Shown in pieces: positions 35,401 through 43,525 of a stretch of DNA of 44,447 bases. Position 1 is the first letter of the stretch, and the number at the start of each line of letters is the position of its first letter. Both the position numbers and the translations under genes were made by a program. Below the pieces are notes generated by a model. It saw nothing but the letters and a program-made list of their open reading frames with translations, had not been told where the DNA came from and searched no databases. The stretch lies in the NCBI GenBank assembly GCA_948471055.1, contig CAOKQZ010000014.1:1-44447 (forward strand). The letters run 5' to 3'. Source of the DNA: an uncultured Clostridium sp. (GTDB taxonomy: Bacteria; Bacillota; Clostridia; TANB77; CAG-508).

Positions 35401-35981
35401 GTATCATTTAATAAATTATCGGGTATTAAAATATCAATATAATCTGTTACACCATCAAAAACTTGGGGAATTACTTTTCCTAGTTTTTTACAAACCAATA
35501 ATAAAACATATTTAAACTTATCATTATCATCTTTTAACTCTATATATTTTTCTTTTTTAAAATCTATATCTAACTCTGGATTTGTTAGATTAGTAAACTT
35601 CATAATCTCTGGATCTGGAGTATTATCTTTTGATGATAACACTCTTATTCCTAGACTTTGATTATCTTTTGTAAGTGGTAGATAATCATTGATTTCCATA
35701 TATCTTATAGCAACTATTCTATTAAACCAAGTATATGCTGCTTCTTCAATTACCTGTTCTAATCCTAATTCTTGTATTCTTTTTATAAGTAATTCTCTTT
35801 TATCATAATCTTCCTTTGAAAGACTTAAAGTATGTTTTTCATTAGATAAAACATAAACATCTCCATTTTGTTGTTTTGAAAAAGTTTCATCAACAAAGAA
35901 TAATTTTATCTTACTTTCAATTTTTTGCATTAAATCTTGTCTTGATTCAATAGCAAACTTTTTTAATATGGCTTTATCCAT
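32472..35981 (-). CDS. pglX: BREX N6-adenine DNA methyltransferase PglX
   Basis: 1169 residues from the ATG at 35981, chosen for AGGAG 10 bases upstream; the in-frame GTG at 35990 is less well placed. Motif I FIDPCCGSGHILVYAFE is at ~303-318 and motif IV DIVVTNPPYINSNFM at ~470-485, the gamma-class N6-adenine order. The large C-terminal half (about 600 residues) carries target recognition (KWFPYIKGGKYRKW, INMNVGDIANLPI). PglX marks self DNA at an asymmetric motif and specifies what BREX ignores. No restriction nuclease is present. No internal inversion repeats of the kind that vary PglX are seen. Confidence 0.95.
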   Translation of the reverse strand: MDKAILKKFAIESRQDLMQKIESKIKLFFVDETFSKQQNGDVYVLSNEKHTLSLSKEDYDKRELLIKRIQELGLEQVIEEAAYTWFNRIVAIRYMEINDYLPLTKDNQSLGIRVLSSKDNTPDPEIMKFTNLTNPELDIDFKKEKYIELKDDNDKFKYVLLLVCKKLGKVIPQVFDGVTDYIDILIPDNLLNDTGFITKIVTEVPEDNYNQVEIIGWLYQYYNQIEKDKVISAKKAYKKNEIPYATQLFTPDWIVKYMVENSLGKYWIEHTNNDSIMNNWKYFITDNIEKQNEKVNPTEITFIDPCCGSGHILVYAFEVLYQIYESVGYNKSDIPELILTNNLYGLDIDDRAGQLSILSILLKAREYDKNIFNKEIVRNLNIMSVQESNNISQFTIDGLEDSLKNTVIYLKKTFEYAKEIGSLIIPKDINYSDIENYIEQEITLETTELKTYLYPLIKEAKILSKQYDIVVTNPPYINSNFMSTNLKEYIITNFKDVKYDLFSAFIVRNCQFTKLNGRLGFMTPYVWMFISSYENLRKYLIDNLCITSLIQFEYSAFEEATVPICTFTLKKDNLSQQGIYYRLVDYKGGMKVQEQKFLEKKNNKENYKKEIKDFNRIPGSPIVYWLSENMFNVFKVGHPLYEFGDTRQGMATSDVNRFTRFWYEVNKSSIGFNYENLEDTNDGSHKWFPYIKGGKYRKWSGNYDTVVNWEFNGKEVKDYAAKLYKSYTRTIKNIGYYLKECISWGMITSSDISVRYYNSGYIFDIAGCCLFSEHKNLMYLNAFLNTKIARELTKAVNPTINMNVGDIANLPIIFNKEYNEKIENIVKNNINISKEDWDSFETSWDFESHPLLVDSPMNPKQIQIEQNNGFQVCNNLEEAYKCWERSCNERFNKLKNNEEELNRIFIDIYGLQEELTSEVEDKDITVRKADKERDIKSFISYAVGCMFGRYSLDEYGLIYAGGEFDSNKYKLFEADVDNIIPITDESYFADDIVERFKTFLRVAFGNNTFTENMNFIAEALGKKGTETSEDTIRRYFNNDFYADHIKIYQKKPIYWLFDSGKKNGFKALVYMHRYNENTIPKVRLDYLHRIQTTYEKLLTDINYKLTTELSMNEKKEVQKRQTDLNSKLQEIKEYDEKIAHIANQRISIDLDDGVTVNYAKFADILAKIK

Positions 35982-35992
35982 AAAACACACTC

Positions 35993-38900
35993 CTATCTAA
36001 TTGTTAAGTTATTATTTTCTTCTAATTCTTTTAACAATTTCGCTTTCAATTCTTCTATATACTTATCTATATCTTCTTTAGAATTTATTTCATAAGAACG
36101 ATTCATAAGTATATCAGTTCTTACTACTTTTCTTTGAACTACAACTTTTTCTTCAGTTGGTTCTTCTCCTGTTTCTTCCACTACTTTTGCTTTGCTCTTT
36201 TCATATTCTAAAGCATTTATGAATCTATCTTTTAATTGGTCTATTCTTGTTTGTTGAGCAAATATGTCTTTTAATTCGTTAGAATGTTCCAAAGTATTTA
36301 TAACTTCTTTACAAATTTTAATATAACTATCTCCAAAAGTTTCATCTACTCCTGCAGTTTTAACTTCATTTTCAATATAAGTTATTGTACTTTCTATCAT
36401 CTTAACTATTGGTTCAGATTTTACATCATACATCTTTCCTAATATATCTATTAAATCGTGTCTTAACATTGGTAGATTATGAATATCACTATATGGCTCT
36501 GGATTAGTTAAAATAGTAGTTATTTCTTCTACAACTTTTGTTAATTCTTCTGTCTTATCTGCAAAATCTTTATTATTATCATAAATAATTAAAGTTTTTC
36601 TTGCGTCATCAAATTGTTCTCTTTGCATACCTTTAAAGAAATCAAGTATCATATCTATTTTAGGAGATAATTCACTTATTTCTTCTTTTCTTTCGGATAC
36701 TGATTTAAAGAACTCTCCAACATCTCTAATTTTTAATAAACTATCAAATAGTTCAATAGATTTATCTACTACTTCTTTACCTGGATATTGATATGTTCTA
36801 GCAGATCCATATCCATAGTTTGCTAAAATATTTCTTAACTTGTTTGAACATTCAGTTAAACAACTTGCTTTAAAATCCTCAACCATACCATCTTCATCTT
36901 CACGCAAATTGATAACATTAAATGAACTTCTAGCAACTGATTTTAAATTATTGATAAGTTCTATTGATATTTTTTGTCTTATTTTAATAATTGTTCTATC
37001 ATAATAATCTCTTTTTAATATCTTTGTTAAGGTATCATCTGATGTTATATTTTGAACCTCATTCCCATAGATTAAAGATACTACTTCATCTTTTAATAAT
37101 CTAGTTAATAAATATAAAATATCTTCATCTAGGAATCCATAAGGTGCAGTTCCAAAGTCTTGTAATAATGTTCTTATTGTCATTGGAATACTAAAAGCAT
37201 TCTTTTCTTCACAATATTCTTTCATTACATCATAGGCTTTTTGATTTACAAAATCTACTTCTTTTCCAAATAAATTTTGCATATTTTCGTGGAATAATTC
37301 TTTTATATCTTGTGTAGTATAGTTATGTTTAATATAAGAGAATTTAGTATAAATGTTATTTATCAATATCTCTAATGCTTCATTTATTCTTCCCTTTGCT
37401 TCTTTAGAATTGATATTTTGTCTATCTCCTGCAATTATTATTTCGGCATTATTTAATTGTTCTCTAATATTCTCTTTTACTCTTATTTCAGCATTTTCAA
37501 TTTCTCTTTGCTTTGCTCTTATAATATCTTCTACTTGTTGTGTTTGGAAGATTCCACTCTTACTTCTTCTATATTCTTCTACTTGTAAGTAGTTTGTTAT
37601 CTCATCATAGATTAAAGTAGATATTTCTAGTTTTACAAACACATATTTATTTTCTCTTGCAGACTGCATAATGATTTCAGTATCATCTCTATCTGGAGAT
37701 GTTGTAACAACTTTTATTCCTATTTCATATTCTTGTGAATACTTAATATTATCTATGTACTTTGATAATGGGAAGTTCTTATTTTTATAAGTGAACTTAC
37801 TATCAGTATAAATATAATCAAATACTATTCTTTTTAAATAGTCTGTAATTCTGTTTTGGTCTATTACAATTTGTTTAATTTCTCTATTTATTTCTTGTTC
37901 TTCATCAGTTAAGAATTTGTATTCATCATTATTTCTTTGTATTAAAGTTTGATTTTCTAATCTTCTTAATGAATCAGTAATTTCTTTTTTAATTGTAATT
38001 TTATCATCTTTTATATTAGAAACATACAATGTTGCTAAATTATCAATATTAGCAGGTATTTCTTTTATGTTTTTAAGCATAAATAACATTTTTAATACTT
38101 TAATATCAATGTCTTTTAGTTCGCCACTTTGAACTGTATCAATAGCAGTTTTTATTACTATTTTAACTTGATGTTCTAGGAATTGCTCAATAGTATCGTA
38201 GAAAGCATAAAATGGAATAATTGAACCTATTTCACTATCTCCAAATCTTTTAGCAGTTTCTTGGAATGCTCCTAACAATGATCTTTCTCCACTTGATAAG
38301 TGCTTTCCTGCATAACCGTGTTTTCTTATATCTGTAAATACATCTTGCAATAACTTAAATTGATATGGAATAAATGGATATGTTTCTGCAAAGTCTTTTC
38401 CATCCTCATATACTTTTTGATATGTCGCATTTTTAAAAGTTAATAAATTTCTTATAATAGATTCTTCTTTATCATAAATAAGTTCTAAACTTTTTTGTGC
38501 TTCTTCTGTCTTATCTAATATTCTCTTTTTAATAACTTCATCAATATCAGAAGATGATAAAGAAAGTTTTGTATCAAATCTACCTTGTATTTTAGAAAAG
38601 TCATTTCCTTGTACTTTAACAACATCATCTATTGCTTCCTGGCTAGTTACAATAACCCAAGCCTTTCCTCCACACTCTAATCCTAAATCTTCTACTATTG
38701 TTTGAAGATTTAACATAAGTGATCTGTCATCTCCAATATATTGCCCTATTTCATCTACTAGGAACACAATATGATGATTATTACCTTTTGACTTTATATA
38801 ATCTCTTACTCTTTCAGCAAATTTCTCTACTGATAAAGAGTAATTTTTCTCGGTTCTATCAATTATTTCATTTGCTTCTTCTATTGTTTTTCCTAAAACT

Positions 38901-39529
38901 TTTGAATAAGCATTACTAAATTCATCTTGTACGAATTGAATACCATCTCTCATATCTTCCCAAGGTTGTCCACATATACTTTCAAATTCTTTCTTAAATT
39001 CTTCATATTTACCTTGTTTAATAATAAATCTTTCAATTTCTGCCACAAAAGGAGTTATTGATAATCCTAACTTTTCATTAAATACTTTCTCAAACACATC
39101 TAATATTTTATCTTTATTACCATTTGTATTCTCTGTTTTAGAATCTATATTAAATAAGATAACATCTGTTGATATACTTCCTGCTCTTTTTATGTCTGCA
39201 AGTAACATTTTATCTTCAATTTTATCATCAAAGTAATCAACTGCTGCTTTACCATTTACTATTTTATTTTCTAATAAATAAGATACAATTTTTAAGAAAT
39301 GTGATTTACCACTACCAAAGAAACCAGAAATCCATACTCCCATTTTCTCTGTATTAGAGTTAATTCCTACATTATAGGCTTCAAAGAAACTATTAAAATG
39401 CTTTAGTAGTTCTTCCGTTACTACATATTCTTCTAATTCTTGACTTATATAACTTTCATCATCAACTTTTATTACGCCTTGTATTTCTCTTTCTATATCT
39501 TTTGAATACATCTTCTTTAAATTATCCAT
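35993..39529 (-). CDS. brxC: BREX ATPase BrxC
   Basis: 1178 residues. Walker A GFFGSGKSHFLK is at ~69-80 after WISGFF, and the Walker B region is HHIVFLVDEIGQYIG (~250-265). A Gln/Glu-rich coiled coil follows near 640-710 (QQVEDIIRAKQREIENAEIR). The C-terminus is charged, with the helix NSKEDIDKYIEELKAKLLKE. BrxC (PglY-like) is the largest core ATPase of BREX. GAGGTG precedes the ATG. It is separated from the preceding unknown gene by 15 bases and from pglX by 11. Confidence 0.93.
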   Translation of the reverse strand: MDNLKKMYSKDIEREIQGVIKVDDESYISQELEEYVVTEELLKHFNSFFEAYNVGINSNTEKMGVWISGFFGSGKSHFLKIVSYLLENKIVNGKAAVDYFDDKIEDKMLLADIKRAGSISTDVILFNIDSKTENTNGNKDKILDVFEKVFNEKLGLSITPFVAEIERFIIKQGKYEEFKKEFESICGQPWEDMRDGIQFVQDEFSNAYSKVLGKTIEEANEIIDRTEKNYSLSVEKFAERVRDYIKSKGNNHHIVFLVDEIGQYIGDDRSLMLNLQTIVEDLGLECGGKAWVIVTSQEAIDDVVKVQGNDFSKIQGRFDTKLSLSSSDIDEVIKKRILDKTEEAQKSLELIYDKEESIIRNLLTFKNATYQKVYEDGKDFAETYPFIPYQFKLLQDVFTDIRKHGYAGKHLSSGERSLLGAFQETAKRFGDSEIGSIIPFYAFYDTIEQFLEHQVKIVIKTAIDTVQSGELKDIDIKVLKMLFMLKNIKEIPANIDNLATLYVSNIKDDKITIKKEITDSLRRLENQTLIQRNNDEYKFLTDEEQEINREIKQIVIDQNRITDYLKRIVFDYIYTDSKFTYKNKNFPLSKYIDNIKYSQEYEIGIKVVTTSPDRDDTEIIMQSARENKYVFVKLEISTLIYDEITNYLQVEEYRRSKSGIFQTQQVEDIIRAKQREIENAEIRVKENIREQLNNAEIIIAGDRQNINSKEAKGRINEALEILINNIYTKFSYIKHNYTTQDIKELFHENMQNLFGKEVDFVNQKAYDVMKEYCEEKNAFSIPMTIRTLLQDFGTAPYGFLDEDILYLLTRLLKDEVVSLIYGNEVQNITSDDTLTKILKRDYYDRTIIKIRQKISIELINNLKSVARSSFNVINLREDEDGMVEDFKASCLTECSNKLRNILANYGYGSARTYQYPGKEVVDKSIELFDSLLKIRDVGEFFKSVSERKEEISELSPKIDMILDFFKGMQREQFDDARKTLIIYDNNKDFADKTEELTKVVEEITTILTNPEPYSDIHNLPMLRHDLIDILGKMYDVKSEPIVKMIESTITYIENEVKTAGVDETFGDSYIKICKEVINTLEHSNELKDIFAQQTRIDQLKDRFINALEYEKSKAKVVEETGEEPTEEKVVVQRKVVRTDILMNRSYEINSKEDIDKYIEELKAKLLKELEENNNLTIR

Positions 39530-39544
39530 TTTTTACACCTCACA

Positions 39545-39976
39545 TTAGATATTACAATATTCCATTATATCTGGAACAATCATTTTAGTTTTTCTTTCTA
39601 TATATTCTTTTGTAATTTTATTGTCTATACAATATTTTAAATATTGCTGAACTCCCATTTTGTTATCAATATTCTTTGGATATAATTCATCAATAACTTT
39701 CCATATTTCATAATGAATATTATCACTAACAAAAGCAATTTCATATTCTCCAATTCTTTTGAAAAAATATTCATCAAAATTGAAATTTTTTTCTATATCC
39801 ATTGCATAATTACTTTGAGTTTCAACTTCTATAAATTCGCCATCTTTAGTTGAAACAACACAAACCATATTTTGAGTTATCGGATTATACAACATATAAG
39901 ATACTTCTATTTTTAGTCCTTTATCATACTCTGATAAGTTCTTTTCTACTTGTTCCTTTATTCTCTCTATATTCAT
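39545..39976 (-). CDS. Unknown gene inserted between brxB and brxC
   Basis: 143 residues from the ATG at 39976; an ATG at 39982 is too close to the AGGG site. Features are a basic helix (IERIKEQVEKNLSEYDKGLK), a strand-rich centre (IEVSYMLYNPITQNMVCVVS, GEFIEVETQSNYAMDIEKNF) and a helical end (KTKMIVPDIMEYCNI). It has no signal peptide, membrane segment or known catalytic motif. It begins 10 bases after brxB and ends 15 before brxC, so it is a true operon member. In the type 1 layouts known to me brxC follows brxB directly. It may be an accessory or adaptor, or an anti-phage inhibitor sensor. Confidence 0.75.
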   Translation of the reverse strand: MNIERIKEQVEKNLSEYDKGLKIEVSYMLYNPITQNMVCVVSTKDGEFIEVETQSNYAMDIEKNFNFDEYFFKRIGEYEIAFVSDNIHYEIWKVIDELYPKNIDNKMGVQQYLKYCIDNKITKEYIERKTKMIVPDIMEYCNI

Positions 39977-39986
39977 AAGCATTTCC

Positions 39987-40559
39987 CTACTTTCTTCCTA
40001 CAAATTGAAATGCTCTATAATAATTATCATTTTCTAATCTATTAAATAACTTAAAACTTTGTCCATCATAATTTCCTGGATAAAACATTATAAGCGGATT
40101 ATTTATCACTATACTATGTAAATTATTTAAAATTGTATGTCCTCTGACAATTCCATAACATTTGCCAATACCTGTAATTAAGATTATCTGATTAGGTTCT
40201 ATCTCGTTTTTAATCTTTTTCATTATCAAATCATTATTAGAACCAATACCAAGTGTTTTTGAAATAATCTCATTAACACTTTTTGCACCTTTTTTCTTTT
40301 CAAAATCAAATACTTTTTCTAAAAAACCTTTTTCTTTCAATATATCTATAATGATGTCATATATATCAAATACTTTTATATTTAGTTTTTCTTTCTTTAA
40401 TAAATAATTATCTAAATATTCTCTAACTATGTACTCATCTTCTGGATCGTAGTCAAAAATGTGAAAGTTAATTTCATTCCCTAATCCTTTTGATTCAAAC
40501 AACTCTTTACTGCTTAACTTTTTTGTCATCTCATCTAATCTTGCATTTATACTTTTCAT
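39987..40559 (-). CDS. brxB: BREX protein BrxB (DUF1788)
   Basis: 190 residues with the DUF1788 pattern: KSINARLDEMTKKLSSKELF, FHIFDYDPEDEYIVREYLDN, IILITGIGKCYGIVRGHTIL, NNLHSIVINNPLIMFYPGNY and DGQSFKLF. It is a small core component of type 1 BREX without a known catalytic role. The ATG overlaps the brxA stop codon by 4 bases and has a perfect AGGAGGT. Confidence 0.92.
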   Translation of the reverse strand: MKSINARLDEMTKKLSSKELFESKGLGNEINFHIFDYDPEDEYIVREYLDNYLLKKEKLNIKVFDIYDIIIDILKEKGFLEKVFDFEKKKGAKSVNEIISKTLGIGSNNDLIMKKIKNEIEPNQIILITGIGKCYGIVRGHTILNNLHSIVINNPLIMFYPGNYDGQSFKLFNRLENDNYYRAFQFVGRK

Positions 40560-41155
40560 AATAGACCTCCTACTGCTTTAGCATATTCTATATCCCCATT
40601 TTTATCAAGCATACTTATATATTTTTCTTTTAACAATGGTCTTATTATTCTAAATCTATCTTTTTCTTTTATTACTAATCCAGAATCTTGCATTATCTTC
40701 ATTATTACTTGTTTTAATTTTGCAGAAGTTGATTCTGTTCTTTCTCTTAATGTTTCACTTAAAATACACTTTTCTTCATACCAATTATCTATATCAAACT
40801 TCTCAATATATTCTTTTCTCATAAATAACTTGTCCTTATACACTTCTAAAATAAAATCACGAACTAATTTATCGGTTTTCATTATTGCATATAAAAGAAT
40901 ATACTTACTATTTTCTATATCAGAAAAAACAAAGTCCTCTAACATTTCTCTATCCATTACTTGTAATCTTCTAAATATTGGAGCATTAGTCCTGGATATG
41001 CTTCCTTTAGTTTTATGTTGTATTAAGTTTTCTTCAATATTTTTCTTTCTCAACTCATTTATTTCATAACCATCTAACAAATACTTTGCTAAAATTTTTG
41101 TTTCATTATATAAAAATGGTTCTGCAGTTAATTTGGCACTATAATCTTCCATCAT
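40556..41155 (-). CDS. brxA: BREX protein BrxA (DUF1819)
   Basis: 199 residues: AKLTAEPFLYNETKILAKYL at the N-terminus, SISRTNAPIFRRLQVM, a helical centre (LLYAIMKTDKLVRDFILEVY) and a winged-helix-like end (LKQVIMKIMQDSGLVIKEKD). This is the DUF1819 family; related structures show a small DNA-binding fold. It is the first gene of the BREX operon. GGAGGAAAT precedes tandem ATGs (the second at 41152 is equally possible). Confidence 0.92.
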   Translation of the reverse strand: MMEDYSAKLTAEPFLYNETKILAKYLLDGYEINELRKKNIEENLIQHKTKGSISRTNAPIFRRLQVMDREMLEDFVFSDIENSKYILLYAIMKTDKLVRDFILEVYKDKLFMRKEYIEKFDIDNWYEEKCILSETLRERTESTSAKLKQVIMKIMQDSGLVIKEKDRFRIIRPLLKEKYISMLDKNGDIEYAKAVGGLL

Positions 41156-41203
41156 ATTTCCTCCAAATTCAAAGTAAAAAGTATAAACTTTTTCAATATT
41201 GTT

Positions 41204-41232
41204 ATTATATCATATAATTTTTTATTTTTGAA
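41204..41232 (-). promoter_or_regulatory. Promoter of the BREX operon
   Basis: TATAAT (41209-41204) with TTCAAA (41232-41227) 17 bases upstream on the minus strand. The leader is about 45 bases. The weak -35 box and the repeats just upstream suggest regulated initiation. Confidence 0.6.
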
Positions 41233-41254
41233 TATTTTGAAGAAAAAAAGTAAA

Positions 41255-41299
41255 ATATTCGCAAGATTTTATTTTTACACAAAAAGATATTCGCAGATT
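41255..41299. promoter_or_regulatory. Direct repeats upstream of the BREX promoter
   Basis: ATATTCGCAAGATT (41255-41268) and ATATTCGCAGATT (41287-41299) start 32 bases apart, three helical turns, just upstream of the -35 box and before the divergent XRE gene. This is a likely operator for a local XRE protein. Confidence 0.5.
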
Positions 41300-41388
41300 A
41301 AAAACAAATTTTAAACTTAAATAGTCTATTTCCCCTAGAAAAACAATATTGCCCCAAGTTAATGGAATAATTATATTAGGTGGTAGAA

Positions 41389-41829
41389 ATGATAGTTAAA
41401 AATTTTAAAGAAAGTAGAGAATTATTAGATTTAAAACAAAAAGATATTGCAGAAGAATTAAAAGTTAATTTTACAACTGTATCTGGATGGGAAACAGGAA
41501 AAGACACAATTCCTCTTGAAAGACTTGTATCCTATGCAAATCGTTATAATTATAGTTTAGATTACCTATTCGGTATAACACGAGATAATATAGAACAATA
41601 TGAACCTTTAGTATTAGATTTAGAAATAATAGCAAAGAATCTACGCACTATCCGAAAAAAGAATAATTTAACACAAGAACAAGTTGCTAAAAAAATAAAT
41701 ACAACTCAAGCAGCATACGCTCACTATGAAAACGCTATTAACTTAATACCAACGGCTTTCTTATATAATCTAACAGAAATATACAAACCATTCTCTATTG
41801 ATAAATTATTAGGTAGAAAAAAGCAATAA
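41389..41829 (+). CDS. Tandem XRE-type regulator divergent from BREX
   Basis: 146 residues from the ATG at 41389 with AGGTGG 7 bases upstream; an in-frame GTG at 41380 overlaps that site. It has two HTH_3 domains in one chain: residues ~2-62 (SRELLDLKQKDIAEELKVNF, TTVSGWETGKDTIPLERL, YSLDYLFGI) and ~78-140 (IIAKNLRTIRKKNNLTQEQV, TTQAAYAHYENAINLIPTAF). A double-headed repressor could bind the paired repeats at 41255-41299. It is divergent from brxA across 233 bases, so it is the prime candidate for BREX control and autoregulation. Confidence 0.8.
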   Translation: MIVKNFKESRELLDLKQKDIAEELKVNFTTVSGWETGKDTIPLERLVSYANRYNYSLDYLFGITRDNIEQYEPLVLDLEIIAKNLRTIRKKNNLTQEQVAKKINTTQAAYAHYENAINLIPTAFLYNLTEIYKPFSIDKLLGRKKQ

Positions 41830-41851
41830 TTCTTACGATTTATTGCTTTTC
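41817..41851. terminator. Shared bidirectional terminator
   Basis: AAAGCAATAA pairs with TTATTGCTTT around a short loop, with A and T runs outside. It overlaps the stop codons of the XRE gene and the convergent receiver-domain gene. Confidence 0.75.
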
Positions 41852-42486
41852 TTTTGGATTTTTGTGAATTTTAAGTCTTTAATTACTTTTGGGAGAGTTT
41901 CCAAGATTTTATCTTGATCTAATAGTTTTGTCATATATTCATCAAAACCATATTTCCATATAAATAAATTTCTTTGATTTTCTGATACAGTTAATGCAAT
42001 TATAGGTATATTAAAGCCATCTATATCTTTTAAAATTGATACTGTATCAGGACCATCACAATGTCCTCTATCATAAATATTATTAGATATAATCAAATCA
42101 TATTTTTCCCCTGCTTTAATTCTTTTAATGATTTCTACTCCACTTTTTGCTATATTGACATTTAACCCCATACTTTCTAAAACTGACACAGTATTAGAAA
42201 CCGAAGTTTTATTATAATCTCCAACAAGTATATGTATATCTTTATTACATTTATATTTATTTTTTATTTTTACAATAGGATTCATTTTTTTTCTTACTTC
42301 TTCTTCCCATTCTCCAACTTTAACAAATTCTAACTCTTTTTCCCAATCTTGTAATTCTTTTTCTGGTTCTTCTTTTCCATTATCTAATAATTTATTTTCT
42401 TTTACCGATTCATAAATTAAATAAATTAAGAATATTAAAATCCCTACTATTAAGAGTGCAATTATTACTTTTTCTTCTTCATTCAT
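41833..42486 (-). CDS. Membrane-anchored degenerate receiver-domain protein
   Basis: 217 residues. Residues ~7-28 form one membrane helix (VIIALLIVGILIFLIYLIYE), followed by an acidic linker. Residues ~85-210 follow the response-regulator receiver fold: IHILVGDYNKTSVSNTVSVL, GLNVNIAKSGVEIIKRI, KYDLIISNNIYDRGHCDGPD, IPIIALTVSENQRN and YGFDEYMTKLLDQDKILE. Where active receivers carry the phospho-acceptor Asp (DLILMD), this has Asn (DLIISNN), and the upstream acidic pair is reduced to one Asp. It is therefore likely phosphorylation-independent. The start overlaps the preceding gene by 8 bases, so the two form an operon. Confidence 0.7.
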   Translation of the reverse strand: MNEEEKVIIALLIVGILIFLIYLIYESVKENKLLDNGKEEPEKELQDWEKELEFVKVGEWEEEVRKKMNPIVKIKNKYKCNKDIHILVGDYNKTSVSNTVSVLESMGLNVNIAKSGVEIIKRIKAGEKYDLIISNNIYDRGHCDGPDTVSILKDIDGFNIPIIALTVSENQRNLFIWKYGFDEYMTKLLDQDKILETLPKVIKDLKFTKIQKKSNKS

Positions 42487-43030
42487 TTTTATTACCTCCT
42501 ATAAATACATAACTTAAATCAACTTTATACTTGTTTTTTAATTTCTCATTCGCCTTATTGAATATATCATATTTATATGAAATCAATTCATCTCTGTATG
42601 GAGAAGTAGAATGTATATATTCTACAAATATTTCTTCTACATCAATATCTTCAATATCTTCTAACACATATTCCATAAAACATTCATACGCCAATAATTC
42701 TGAATATGTTTCAATCAAAGCCTCTTTTCTATAACTATCATCATTTTCAAAGTTTTTTATCAAATTTGCAAACTCATAATAATCACTATTTTTTAATCTT
42801 ATTTCATTTTCATTAGTAATTTTATTTTCATATTCTTTTAAAATATCGCCTCGTTCTACTGCAGATGAAAAGCATTTTAATATTTTTGTAAAATTATTAT
42901 TTTCAATAATGAAATCTAATTCAATATTTAGAAATTTATTTTTACTTTGTAAAACATATTCATTCTCCCGTTTTTGTAATTGATCTTTTTTAAAAGTAAT
43001 TTTTTCTTTTCCATTAGTCACTACTATCAT
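42479..43030 (-). CDS. Unknown cytoplasmic protein coupled to the receiver-domain gene
   Basis: 183 residues: a strand-rich N-terminus (MIVVTNGKEKITFKKDQLQK, FLNIELDFIIENNNFTKILK) and a helical, acidic rest (FMEYVLEDIEDIDVEEIFVE, YKYDIFNKANEKLKNKYKVD). No known motif. AAAGGAGGGA precedes the ATG. Its 3' end overlaps the receiver-domain start, and its upstream gap, shared with the XRE gene at 43259, contains CTATTTCCCC, a motif also found upstream of the BREX-linked XRE gene. Confidence 0.6.
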   Translation of the reverse strand: MIVVTNGKEKITFKKDQLQKRENEYVLQSKNKFLNIELDFIIENNNFTKILKCFSSAVERGDILKEYENKITNENEIRLKNSDYYEFANLIKNFENDDSYRKEALIETYSELLAYECFMEYVLEDIEDIDVEEIFVEYIHSTSPYRDELISYKYDIFNKANEKLKNKYKVDLSYVFIGGNKNE

Positions 43031-43189
43031 ATTTTATCCCTCCTTTTAATCTATTTCCCCAAGTATAAACTTAAAAAAATATTACCATATTAAAAAATGC
43101 AGCACAACAAAAAATCTTTGTACTGCTCATCTGGTATCAAATATTTTTAATACATTTGGAATTATAACACTTTAATTTTTTAAAGTCAA

Positions 43190-43229
43190 CCGATATCGGC
43201 GTATATTTTTAGCCGATATCTGCTACAAT
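43190..43229. promoter_or_regulatory. Operator and promoter of the small XRE gene
   Basis: CCGATATC occurs at 43190-43197 (as part of the palindrome CCGATATCGG) and again at 43213-43220, 23 bases apart. An extended -10 box TG-C-TACAAT (43221-43229) follows directly, so a protein on the second copy would block polymerase. Autoregulation by the XRE protein is likely. Confidence 0.6.
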
Positions 43230-43258
43230 TTGTAGTGAAAAAGTAGGAGGTGTTAGAA

Positions 43259-43498
43259 ATGCTATTCAAACAAGCAGTAAGTACACGCATTTTAGAATTA
43301 TGTAACCAGTATAATTATACTCCTAATAGACTAGCAGAACTATCAGCAGTTCCACCATCTACATTAAGGGCTTTATTAGCAAATAAGGTGGAAAACCCTA
43401 GTTCTTATATAATATACAAGATATGTAAAACTTTAAAAATCAAAGTAAAAGATTTTTATGATTCGGATTTATTTAATTATGAGAGGTTAGATGATTAA
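43259..43498 (+). CDS. Small XRE/Cro-type regulator
   Basis: 79 residues from the ATG at 43259 (AGGAGG 8 bases upstream; the GTG at 43250 overlaps that site). It is essentially one HTH domain: RILELCNQYNYTPNRLAELS, AVPPSTLRALLANKVENPSS and ICKTLKIKVKDFYDSDLF. The paired CCGATATC sites before it are the likely target. It is divergent from the 183-residue gene and convergent with the gene at 43522, placing it as a switch inside the defence island. Confidence 0.8.
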   Translation: MLFKQAVSTRILELCNQYNYTPNRLAELSAVPPSTLRALLANKVENPSSYIIYKICKTLKIKVKDFYDSDLFNYERLDD

Positions 43499-43525
43499 AG
43501 ACTATTCAAAGTGAATAGTCTTTAT
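43497..43525. terminator. Shared terminator after the small XRE gene
   Basis: AAAGACTATTC (43497-43507) pairs with GAATAGTCTTT (43512-43522) around a four-base loop, followed by a T-rich run. It also covers the stop codon of the convergent gene. Confidence 0.8.

Noticed and set aside
32472..35981. Type I or IIG restriction enzyme instead of PglX
   Set aside because: There is no nuclease motif in the protein. It lies between brxC and pglZ in a complete BREX set, so PglX is the better call.
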